Assembly: GCA_023429845.1 (NCBI GenBank)
Contig: JAEZCY010000107.1
Span: 1 to 12,705 of the forward strand
From: Acidobacteriota bacterium
GTDB lineage: Bacteria > Acidobacteriota > Vicinamibacteria > Vicinamibacterales > Vicinamibacteraceae
DNA: 12,705 bases
Direction of reading: 5' to 3'
The position numbers were made by a program, and so were the translations under genes. The first letter of the stretch is position 1; the number at the start of each line of letters is the position of its first letter. This document shows, one piece after another, positions 1 to 6,704 of this stretch. Below the pieces are notes generated by a model. That model did no database searches. It saw only the letters and a program-made list of their open reading frames with translations, and was not told where the DNA came from.

Positions 1-1
1 G

Positions 2-343
2 TCTGGCCGCGTCCGGAACCCGGCGCGCCGGATGTCGCGGTGGGACGTGTTCGTCTCGGCGTCCACCGACGAAGGCCAAGGGCTGGCCGTGCTCGAGGCC
101 ATGGCGCTCGGCGTGCCGGTCGTGGCACGCCGCGTCGCAGGCATCGACGACTTCCTTGACGATGGTGTCACCGGCTTCGAGGTTCGAGGCGGAAGTCCCC
201 GGGCGATCGCACGGGCAGTGGTGCACGCGGCACGGTCGCCCGTGCGGCAGCGGGTCGTCACCAGCGCACGACGGATGGTCGAAGCCCGCTACGCGTGGGA
301 CGACACGGTTCGGGCGTTCGAGCGCCTCTATCGGCGCGGCTGA
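2..343 (+). CDS. Glycosyltransferase family 4, C-terminal fragment (5' end outside window)
   Basis: Only the last 113 codons are inside the window; the frame is open to the left edge, so the Met at 32 is probably internal. The segment is the end of a GT-B retaining glycosyltransferase. It contains DVFVSASTDEGQGLAVLEAM, which carries the E-x7-E signature (EGQGLAVLE) that binds the nucleotide-sugar donor in GT4 enzymes. This is followed by the family's usual GVPVVA strand and a GVTGF turn (compare DGATGVLV in the GT4 domain at 3786-6704). The protein ends on a helix with Trp and Tyr residues, as these enzymes normally do. Donor and acceptor cannot be read from this part. The gene lies on the same strand as the operon starting near 1019 but is separated from it by a gene on the other strand, so it is probably the end of a different transcript. 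Confidence 0.85.
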   Translation, partial: SGRVRNPARRMSRWDVFVSASTDEGQGLAVLEAMALGVPVVARRVAGIDDFLDDGVTGFEVRGGSPRAIARAVVHAARSPVRQRVVTSARRMVEARYAWDDTVRAFERLYRRG

Positions 344-361
344 CCGCGTTCGGCGCCGCGC
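334..361. terminator. Possible hairpin between two convergent stop codons
   Basis: GCGCGGC (334-340) and GCCGCGC (355-361) are perfect 7-base complementary arms around a 14-base loop. They span the stop codon of the left-hand glycosyltransferase (341-343) and end just before the stop of the convergent methyltransferase (363-365). The position suits a bidirectional terminator. However, no T-run follows on either strand, and such arms arise easily by chance in GC-rich DNA. Confidence 0.25.
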
Positions 362-362
362 A

Positions 363-947
363 TCAGGATGGCTGCCCGCCGCTGCCGTACCGCAGGAGCC
401 GCAACCCGCCCCAGATGACCGGCTGGCCCTCCTCCATGGTCCCCTGAGGTGTTTCCTCCACCGAGACCATCCCGGCATCCACGAGGCGGGCGTCGTTTCG
501 AAGGCCGCGCTCGATACCTTCGCGGACACGCCAGTAATGCGCGTCGTGGAACACCAGGACGGCTCCGTCCGCCAGATGGGGCACGACCGCGACAATGTCG
601 GTCTCCACGCCGTCTGCGGTGTGGTCGCCATCGATCAGCACGAAGTCGAACGGCCCCGAGGCGAGGGCCGCCGCCTCCGCCACACCGTCTGGAGATGCCG
701 TGGTGACCAGCATCGTGTTCGGGCCCAGGGCGTCACGGACCTCCGCACTCCAGCGCGGCATCGGATCCACGCTGACCAGTCGCGCCGATGCCTCGAGCGC
801 GCGGCGCATGATGAGCGCCGAGCCGCCGTCGCACGTGCCTATTTCCAGCACTCGCGTCGGACGACGCGCCATTACCAGGGCGAACAGCAGCAGCCGCTCC
901 CGCATGGTCATCTGCGCCGGAGCATCGAGCACACCCACGAGTTCCAT
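363..947 (-). CDS. Class I SAM-dependent methyltransferase (Methyltransf_24-like)
   Basis: A 194-aa protein with a Rossmann methyltransferase core. Motif I is EIGTCDGGSA (residues 35-44), which binds S-adenosylmethionine; the acidic residue ending strand 2 is D61 in SVDP. FVLIDGDH (102-109) and VFHDAH (132-137) follow. The IDGDH plus HDAH pattern recalls the metal-dependent O-methyltransferases around CmcI, TylF and rhamnosyl O-methyltransferases, so methylation of a sugar hydroxyl is a reasonable inference; the substrate is not visible. I chose the ATG at 945-947 because the protein begins sensibly just before the first helix. The frame stays open upstream to 1340, but that extension is Arg-rich, lacks domain character and runs opposite the next gene. 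No strong Shine-Dalgarno precedes the ATG. It is transcribed divergently from the operon at 1019 and is convergent with the gene on its left. Confidence 0.85.
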   Translation of the reverse strand: MELVGVLDAPAQMTMRERLLLFALVMARRPTRVLEIGTCDGGSALIMRRALEASARLVSVDPMPRWSAEVRDALGPNTMLVTTASPDGVAEAAALASGPFDFVLIDGDHTADGVETDIVAVVPHLADGAVLVFHDAHYWRVREGIERGLRNDARLVDAGMVSVEETPQGTMEEGQPVIWGGLRLLRYGSGGQPS

Positions 948-1001
948 GACGGAGTAGCTTAGCGTCTGCCGCGATCGGCCGCCGCGCCACAGGGTTGGCG
1001 T

Positions 1002-1016
1002 GCGCCATAATGGCGC
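1002..1016. promoter_or_regulatory. 15-bp palindrome in the divergent intergenic region
   Basis: GCGCCAT (1002-1008), a single central A (1009) and ATGGCGC (1010-1016) form a perfect inverted repeat with 7-base arms. It lies in the only divergent gap of the window, between the methyltransferase start (947) and the first operon gene (about 1019). That is where an operator would be expected. It also overlaps the candidate -10 hexamer. No regulator can be named, and a chance palindrome is possible. Confidence 0.3.
1006..1011 (+). promoter_or_regulatory. Candidate -10 element (CATAAT) of the glycan operon
   Basis: CATAAT matches the sigma-70 -10 consensus TATAAT at five of six positions. It is a rare AT-rich island in this stretch. 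It ends seven bases before A1019, the first base of an ATG, so transcription could start at or next to that codon and yield a leaderless message. No convincing -35 box is seen 16-18 bases upstream (around 983-988 is CGCGCC), so the call is weak. Confidence 0.25.
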
Positions 1017-1018
1017 GC

Positions 1019-1426
1019 ATGTCCGCAGGAACTCCCGCGACGACGCGCGGAGATGACACTGCACGCATCGCCGTGTTCGAGCAACGGCTCGACACCCACC
1101 TCGAGAACCGGCGACTGCTCGATCGCGCCGACACCGCCATCGAGCCGGAGCCTGCGACGCTGGCACAGACAGCCGCCTTCCAGCGCCTGATCGCGTCCAT
1201 CGACGCGGCGGACGCTGCTTGTGTGCCGCACGCCGACGGGCTGCGCGGCGCCGCGGACTCGCTGATCGCGTCGATGGTGGCCCTCCTGTCCAGCCGCACG
1301 GCCCTGCACGTGGCTGACTGGCGGGAGGCTCACGCCGCACTCGAGAGTGTGGCGGCCCTCGTCGAGACAGTCACCGCCGCACACGTCCGCACGTCGGCGC
1401 ACCAGGACGTGGCGCCCGGGGTTTGA
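1019..1426 (+). CDS. Small predicted all-helical protein of unknown function, first gene of the operon
   Basis: About 135 aa from the ATG at 1019. I do not recognise the family. After a short Thr/Asp-rich N-terminus it is Ala- and Leu-rich with regular helix spacing. Examples are RIAVFEQRLDTHLENRRLLD near residues 15-34 and the AALESVAALVETV stretch near the C-terminus. It has no signal peptide, no membrane segment and a single Cys. Prolines are confined to the two ends, residues 44-46 and one internal site. Alternative starts are the ATG at 1010 (three codons longer) and the TTG at 995. None has a good Shine-Dalgarno; 1019 is preferred because of the -10-like CATAAT just upstream. The stop (1424-1426) shares one base with the ATG of the next gene (TGATG). 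It is therefore probably co-translated with the glycosyltransferases and may be a partner or chaperone for them, which is inference only. Confidence 0.65.
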   Translation: MSAGTPATTRGDDTARIAVFEQRLDTHLENRRLLDRADTAIEPEPATLAQTAAFQRLIASIDAADAACVPHADGLRGAADSLIASMVALLSSRTALHVADWREAHAALESVAALVETVTAAHVRTSAHQDVAPGV

Positions 1427-3789
1427 TGCGGGTCGCCCTGGTTTCGAGGTCGCTCGCGTCGCACCTTGGCGATGGCATCGCGCGGCAGCGCCAGGCGCTT
1501 GCCCGCGCCCTCGCAGCACTCGGCCACGACGTCCATGTGTACACCCTGGACGACGGCCGCCCGCTGCCGGTGATCGACGGCGTCACCATCCACGCGGCGC
1601 CGCGGCCCCGATACCCGAACACGTGGTACGAGGAGCTACCGGTACTCGACTGGCCCCTGACCGACAGCCAGCTCCTCTGGGAACTCGTGGCGCGCGACCA
1701 GGAACGCGCACCGTTCGACGTCGTGGACGTTCCGCTCTGGTTGGCGCAGGGTGCGGCGACGATCGCCAGGAGCGCGGCGCCGGTGGTGGTGTGGCTGCAG
1801 ACGTCGCTGCGCCACCTGCTGGAGCTGCAGCAGCGACCGGCGCGGCCGCACGAGTCCGTGCTGCTCGCGCTCGACGGCTACGCGCTGACGCGCGCGGCGC
1901 TGGTTCTGGGTGACTCCCGCGCAATCGTGGACGACATGGAACGGTTCTACGAGCTGCGCCTGGCGCCGCCCCGTGCGGCCATTGCCCTGCCCGGCATCGA
2001 GGACGCGACACCACCGACGACAGCGCCGCAGCACCGACCGGCGGACTGCGTTCACGTGCTGGTGGTCGGCCGACTCGAGCACCGCAAGGGCACGCGCGAG
2101 CTTCTCGCGCGTCTGCCCGCCCTGCTCGCGGCAGACCCGACGCTGCACATCACCTTCGTCGGCGCCGACAACAGCGCCGCGGACGGCTTCTCACGTGAGC
2201 ATGGACTTACATACCAGGAGGAGTTCGCGCAGCGCCACCCCGGCCTCCACGGCCGCGTGACGTTCAGTGGCGCGATCAGCGACGAGGCGCTCCTCGACGC
2301 ATACGCAGCCACCGACATCCTGCTGCACGCCGCGCATTACGAGTCCTTCGGCATGGTGTTCGTGGAAGCGATGCGCGCCGGCCTGCCCGCCGTGACCTTC
2401 GCCGGAGGCGCCACCGCGGAGATTCATGACGCGAGCACTGCCGTCCTCGTGCCGCGCGGAGACTGGGACGGCCTCCTGACTGCCGTGAGCGTGCTCGCCG
2501 CGGACAGGCCGCGGCGCGTCGCCATGGGACGCGCGGCCCGCACCAGGTACCTCGCTGGATTCACCGCCGCCCACATGGCGCAGCGCACGGTGGAGGCCTA
2601 CGCCAAGCTGGTCGGGCGAGCCACGGCGGCTGGGGCCCCGCCGCGCCAGCCGCGGCTCTACAAGGCCGTGGACGCGCTGGCTCAGACAGACGCGGTGAGC
2701 GGCATCGTCAGGGTCCAGGCGCGGCTGCTCGTGGCGTCGGGCGGCAGTGATGCCATCCAGACGCACTTCGTGGCGCCTGAACTGGTGTCAGAGACCGGGC
2801 GGATCGCGTCCACCCCCCTGACCAGTGCCGACACGCTGATGCTGCACATGTCGGGGTACACGCGGCTCGCCGCACTTGCCCTCCGGACGCCTTCCCGTCT
2901 CGTGCTCCATTGGCACGGCATCACGCCGCCCCGCTACTTCGCGCCCACCTCGGGCACGTTCGAGATGACGACGCGTGGGCTGGCGCAGCTGCCGGGGCTG
3001 GCGGCCCGCGCCGACGTGATCACGGGCGACTCGATGTTCAACCTCCGCGAGGTCGCTCCGCACCTCCCGTCCCCGCGCCCGGCGCTGTGCCTGTATCCGC
3101 CCGTGGACCGGTCGGCGATGGCGGCAGCCCCCCTGGATGCCGATTGGTTGGCTGCGCGTCGCGCCCGGTCGCAGGCCAACGGTGAACTCGTCCTGCTGTT
3201 CGTCGGCAGACTGGCTGGCAACAAGCGCCAGGACCTCGTCGCGCGCGTCGCGGCCAGGCTGGCTACGGACGGCGACCGACCGGTACGACTGCTACTGGTC
3301 GGGCCCACTGCGGGCGGAGCCTCGGTGCAGACGGCCATCGAACGTCAGCGCCGCAACGTGCGACATCTGGAGGTCGAGACCAGCGGCACCGTCGATGACG
3401 CCCGGCTGCGCGCGTGCTACCGATTGGCACACGTCTACGTCTCGGCCTCGGAGCACGAGGGCTTCGGCCTGCCACTCGCGGAGGCCATGGCGCTCGGCCT
3501 GCCTGTCGTCGCGGCTGCGCACGCGGCCGTGCCCGAAACGCTCGGCGAGGGCGGCGTGCTGTTGAACGGCTGGGACGACGACGCGGCGGCCGGCGCGATC
3601 TGGCGCCTGCACGCCGACAGCGACTGGCGATCCCTCGTGATCGAGCGGCAGTACCGGAGCGTGACGAGGTTCTCGAGCGCCGCCCTGCGCAACCGGCTGG
3701 CCGCGCTCGTCCAGTACCTGGCGTCCGGTGAACGTGGAGACGAATTCGTGATGAGCGACACCTTGTGCGAACGGCGGGACCCGGCGTGA
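1426..3789 (+). CDS. Tandem GT4-GT4 glycosyltransferase (WbdA-like architecture)
   Basis: A 787-aa protein with two complete GT-B modules. Module 1 (about 1-400) starts with RVALVSRSL, has the phosphate-binding GRLEHRKG (215-222) and the E-x7-E motif at E306/E314 (ESFGMVFVE). Module 2 (about 405-787) has FVGRLAGNKR (592-601) and E678/E686 (EGFGLPLAE). Both sets of donor-binding residues look intact, so two retaining transfers are likely, probably at the cytoplasmic face of the membrane. No membrane segment is evident. Two GT4 modules in one chain is the plan of WbdA, the E. coli O8/O9 mannan polymerase, whose partner WbdD resembles the protein at 8169-9842. Sugar specificity cannot be read from sequence. 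The ATG at 1426 is chosen over the in-frame TTG at 1423 because it gives a TGATG junction with the preceding stop. Two independent adaptor transferases fused together is the alternative reading. Confidence 0.88.
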   Translation: MRVALVSRSLASHLGDGIARQRQALARALAALGHDVHVYTLDDGRPLPVIDGVTIHAAPRPRYPNTWYEELPVLDWPLTDSQLLWELVARDQERAPFDVVDVPLWLAQGAATIARSAAPVVVWLQTSLRHLLELQQRPARPHESVLLALDGYALTRAALVLGDSRAIVDDMERFYELRLAPPRAAIALPGIEDATPPTTAPQHRPADCVHVLVVGRLEHRKGTRELLARLPALLAADPTLHITFVGADNSAADGFSREHGLTYQEEFAQRHPGLHGRVTFSGAISDEALLDAYAATDILLHAAHYESFGMVFVEAMRAGLPAVTFAGGATAEIHDASTAVLVPRGDWDGLLTAVSVLAADRPRRVAMGRAARTRYLAGFTAAHMAQRTVEAYAKLVGRATAAGAPPRQPRLYKAVDALAQTDAVSGIVRVQARLLVASGGSDAIQTHFVAPELVSETGRIASTPLTSADTLMLHMSGYTRLAALALRTPSRLVLHWHGITPPRYFAPTSGTFEMTTRGLAQLPGLAARADVITGDSMFNLREVAPHLPSPRPALCLYPPVDRSAMAAAPLDADWLAARRARSQANGELVLLFVGRLAGNKRQDLVARVAARLATDGDRPVRLLLVGPTAGGASVQTAIERQRRNVRHLEVETSGTVDDARLRACYRLAHVYVSASEHEGFGLPLAEAMALGLPVVAAAHAAVPETLGEGGVLLNGWDDDAAAGAIWRLHADSDWRSLVIERQYRSVTRFSSAALRNRLAALVQYLASGERGDEFVMSDTLCERRDPA

Positions 3790-6704
3790 ATCCTCCCGTG
3801 TCCGTGATCGTGACGACGCGCAACCGCGCGGGTCACCTCGCGCGGCTGCTGCCCTCGCTCACCCATCTCACGTACGACGCCCTGGAAGTGGTCGTCGTTG
3901 CCGGCCCCAGCAACGACGGCACGGATGCCCTGGTCGCGGAGTGGGCCGACCGCGTGAAGGTCGTGCGCTCGCCGGCGGCCAACATGTGCCTGTCGCGGAA
4001 CCTCGGCATCGCGGCGGCGGCCGGCGACATCCTGGTCTTCATCGACGACGATGCCGTCCCGGAGACGACCGGATGGCTCGAACACCTGGTGGCGCCGTTC
4101 GTTCGCGACGCGCGAGTCGGGGCCGCGGGCGGTCCGGTGCTGTTGGCCGACGGCGACGTCCACCAGTTCCGCAACGGCGCCGTCTCCGAGTGGGGCGAGC
4201 ACGTGTTCGTCACCGGGACGCGCAGCACCGCGGCGGACGTCCAGGGCTGGTTTCCGCGGGCCATGGGCACCAACGCGGCCTTCAGACGTGAGGCGCTGCT
4301 CGCCGTCGGCGGCTTCGACGAGCGCATCGCGTACTACGGCGATGAGTGCGACGTGTGCGTGCGTATCGCGCGAGCGGGATGGTCCTTCGCACACGCGGAA
4401 GGTGCGGTGGTGCGACACCACCCGGCGCCGTCCATTCACCGTCACCTCGTGGACCGCACCCGCATCCACACGCACGACGACACGTACTTCGTGATGCGTC
4501 ACGCGTCCCGCTCGGTGCCCGGACGCGTCGCCGGCCTCCTGCGCAGGCTCCCGGCCCGCCACTACGTCCACGAGGCGCGTGCGGCACGCCGCAGCCAGCA
4601 GCTGTCGCGCCGCGACTATGCGCGGTTCTGGGCGTTGCTCGCCATCGGCGCCGTGCAGGGGATCGTTGACGGGGTGTTCCGCCCGCGACGATTGATGAAC
4701 GTCGCTGCCGCGCCGCCCGTGCTGAAGCGCCTGCCCCGGTGGCGTCCGGAACGCCGGCTGTCGGTGGCATTGCTCACACGGGCGCTGGCGTGCGACGGGC
4801 CCGTCGAGGGCACGGCGCGATACACGTACGAGCTCGCACTCGGCCTCCATGCGCTCGGTCACGACGTCCACGTGATCGGCGAGAGCCCGCTGCCACGCCG
4901 GCATCTGCGCCTCGGACTGACGGTCCACGGCATTGGACCTCGCGACTTCGGCCCGCGCCTGTTCCCGGCGCAACCCATGCTGGACACCACGGTGACCTAT
5001 GCCCTTGCCGTCGCGGCACGGGTGCGCGCTCTGGCGTCGCGCGGGTGCCGCTTCGACGTCGTGCATGCCACGAACTGGAACCTCGAGGCCGTCGGCGTGC
5101 TGATGGACGCACAGGTGCCGGTCGCGATGATGCTCGTCACCTCCCTGTCGGACATCATCGAGAAGGAACGGTGGGTGCCGGGCACGGACCTGCAGGCATG
5201 CGTCCTGCTCGACCGTGCGCAGATCCGCGCGGCCGCGGTGCTGTGTGCTCCGTCGCACGGTCTCGTGGCGCACTACGTCCATACGTCGATGCTGGACGAA
5301 CGGCAGGCGTCGGGCGTGGAGATCTGCGGCCTCGGCATCCTGCCACGTGCCGACGCGAGCCGCCGCCGGAGTGCGTCCGGCCGACGGCTGCTGTTCGTGG
5401 GGACGCACGTGCGGCGCAAAGGGCTGGACGATCTGCTTGCCGTGCTCCCGGAGTTGCTCGCGGCGCACCCCGAGTGGTCCTGCGACATCGCCGGCGACGA
5501 CACCCGCCAGATGGAGGACGGCGGCACGCTGAAGGACGCATTTCTGGACGCGCATGCGCAGGCTCCGTGGCTGAACCGCGTGACTTTCCATGGCCGCGTG
5601 GACGAGCCCCGCCTGTGGGAGCTGTATCGGTCCGCCTCCCTGTACGTCCTGCCGAGCCGGTTCGAGTCGTTCGGGCTCACCTACCTCGAGGCGATGCAGT
5701 TCGGGCTGCCGGTGGTGGGCACGACAGCGGGCGGGATACCAGAGGTCGTGGAGGATGGCGCCACGGGTGTGCTGGTCCCGCCGGCCGATCGCGGCGCGCT
5801 TGCTGCGGCGCTTGCGGAGTTGATGCGCGACGATGCGCGCCGCGACGCGATGGGGCAGCGGGCGCGGGCGCACGTCTTCGACACCGGGACCCACGTCCAC
5901 ATGGCACGTCGTCTGGTGCCCGTGTACGAACGAGCGCGAGCCACGTACGTCGCCCGCGCCAACGCGCCGCGACGTCGTCCGAGCCAGGCCGTGATCGGCA
6001 TGATCGCCGACGCGGGGGCCCCCGAGGCGCTGCAGCACGCGCTCGACAGGACGGGCGCATATGATGGCGATGCGGCCGACCGCGAGCGTCTCGTCGATGC
6101 CGCCCTCGGCGTCCTGCCCTCCTGCGACCTGTATCTCGATGCCGTCGCTCGCTGCCTCACGAAGGGCGACATCGCACGTGCACGCCGCCTCGTCACCGAT
6201 GCCGCGGCGGCGGGCCATGTCGATGAGGCGACGCGGGCCGGCACCCTCGACTTCCTGGGCTGGCTCGAGGCGGACGCTGCGGCGGGACGCCCGCCGGCCG
6301 CAACCGGCGCTGCGCCTCCCACGCTGCACGACGCCATCCTGCTGTTGCGCGACGACAGCGTCGTGCCAGCCATGGTCGGGCTGTACGTGCTCGTCGGGCA
6401 CGCCGGGACCCGCGCCAGCGACCGACTGCTCGCGACCTACCACCTCTCCTCGGCTTTGAAGCGGGTCGGTCGCGTCGATGCCGCGCGAGCCGGACTGGAC
6501 CGGGTCACGGCAGCGGCCGACTTCGGCACGCTCCCGTCCGAGGTGCGTGCCGCCGCGTGGTTCCACCTCGGCGAGCTTCGGCTGGCCAGCGGCGAGACGG
6601 CGCAGGCGCTCGGCGCCTTCGAACGCTGCCTGACGCTGAACCCGGCGCACGGACGCGCCGCCATGCTGGCACGTCAGGTCGCGGGGGAGGACAAGGCTTC
6701 GTGA
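3786..6704 (+). CDS. GT2-GT4-TPR fusion glycosyltransferase
   Basis: A 972-aa three-part protein. Residues 1 to about 300 are a GT-A family 2 transferase: VSVIVTTRNR (5-14), the metal- and UDP-binding FIDDDA (85-90), GTNAAFRR (161-168) and the acceptor/base loop YYGDECDV (183-190). About 323-725 is a GT4 module: SVALLTRAL at its start, FVGTHVRRKG (537-546) and E-x7-E at E627/E635 (ESFGLTYLE). About 740-972 is helical and ends in TPR-type repeats, clearest in AAAWFHLGELRLASGETAQA followed by LNP. TPR tails commonly mediate protein contacts, for example with the acceptor protein or other transferases. The GTG at 3786 gives a 4-base GTGA overlap with the upstream stop; the in-frame GTG at 3765 would add seven codons overlapping the previous gene. 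The protein should add two different sugars, one with inversion and one with retention. Similar large multi-GT proteins are known from O-antigen and flagellin glycosylation loci. Confidence 0.87.
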   Translation: MNPPVSVIVTTRNRAGHLARLLPSLTHLTYDALEVVVVAGPSNDGTDALVAEWADRVKVVRSPAANMCLSRNLGIAAAAGDILVFIDDDAVPETTGWLEHLVAPFVRDARVGAAGGPVLLADGDVHQFRNGAVSEWGEHVFVTGTRSTAADVQGWFPRAMGTNAAFRREALLAVGGFDERIAYYGDECDVCVRIARAGWSFAHAEGAVVRHHPAPSIHRHLVDRTRIHTHDDTYFVMRHASRSVPGRVAGLLRRLPARHYVHEARAARRSQQLSRRDYARFWALLAIGAVQGIVDGVFRPRRLMNVAAAPPVLKRLPRWRPERRLSVALLTRALACDGPVEGTARYTYELALGLHALGHDVHVIGESPLPRRHLRLGLTVHGIGPRDFGPRLFPAQPMLDTTVTYALAVAARVRALASRGCRFDVVHATNWNLEAVGVLMDAQVPVAMMLVTSLSDIIEKERWVPGTDLQACVLLDRAQIRAAAVLCAPSHGLVAHYVHTSMLDERQASGVEICGLGILPRADASRRRSASGRRLLFVGTHVRRKGLDDLLAVLPELLAAHPEWSCDIAGDDTRQMEDGGTLKDAFLDAHAQAPWLNRVTFHGRVDEPRLWELYRSASLYVLPSRFESFGLTYLEAMQFGLPVVGTTAGGIPEVVEDGATGVLVPPADRGALAAALAELMRDDARRDAMGQRARAHVFDTGTHVHMARRLVPVYERARATYVARANAPRRRPSQAVIGMIADAGAPEALQHALDRTGAYDGDAADRERLVDAALGVLPSCDLYLDAVARCLTKGDIARARRLVTDAAAAGHVDEATRAGTLDFLGWLEADAAAGRPPAATGAAPPTLHDAILLLRDDSVVPAMVGLYVLVGHAGTRASDRLLATYHLSSALKRVGRVDAARAGLDRVTAAADFGTLPSEVRAAAWFHLGELRLASGETAQALGAFERCLTLNPAHGRAAMLARQVAGEDKAS
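6683..6690 (+). promoter_or_regulatory. Shine-Dalgarno-like GGGGGAGG before the third glycosyltransferase gene
   Basis: This purine run contains GGAGG (6686-6690). It lies inside the 3' end of the preceding gene, 10 bases before a GTG (6701) and 13 before the ATG (6704), which are adjacent in-frame codons. A weaker AAGG at 6693-6696 sits 7 bases before the ATG. The site supports initiation here but does not separate the two starts, which differ by one residue. Confidence 0.45.

Noticed and set aside
948..1340. N-terminal extension of the minus-strand methyltransferase to a 325-aa protein
   Set aside because: The extra 131 residues are Arg-rich low-complexity sequence opposite the small helical gene, and the methyltransferase fold is complete from the ATG at 947.
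3435..6650. Open frame of 1071 codons on the minus strand opposite the glycosyltransferase genes
   Set aside because: It is His/Arg/Gln-rich with no recognisable domain, and it lies antisense to intact GT2, GT4 and TPR motifs. Long antisense frames are expected in GC-rich DNA.
3786..6704. Frameshift or gene-fusion artefact between the GT2 and GT4 halves
   Set aside because: The frame is uninterrupted through the linker, with helical linker sequence and no stop or start signals at the junction, so a true fusion is the simpler reading.
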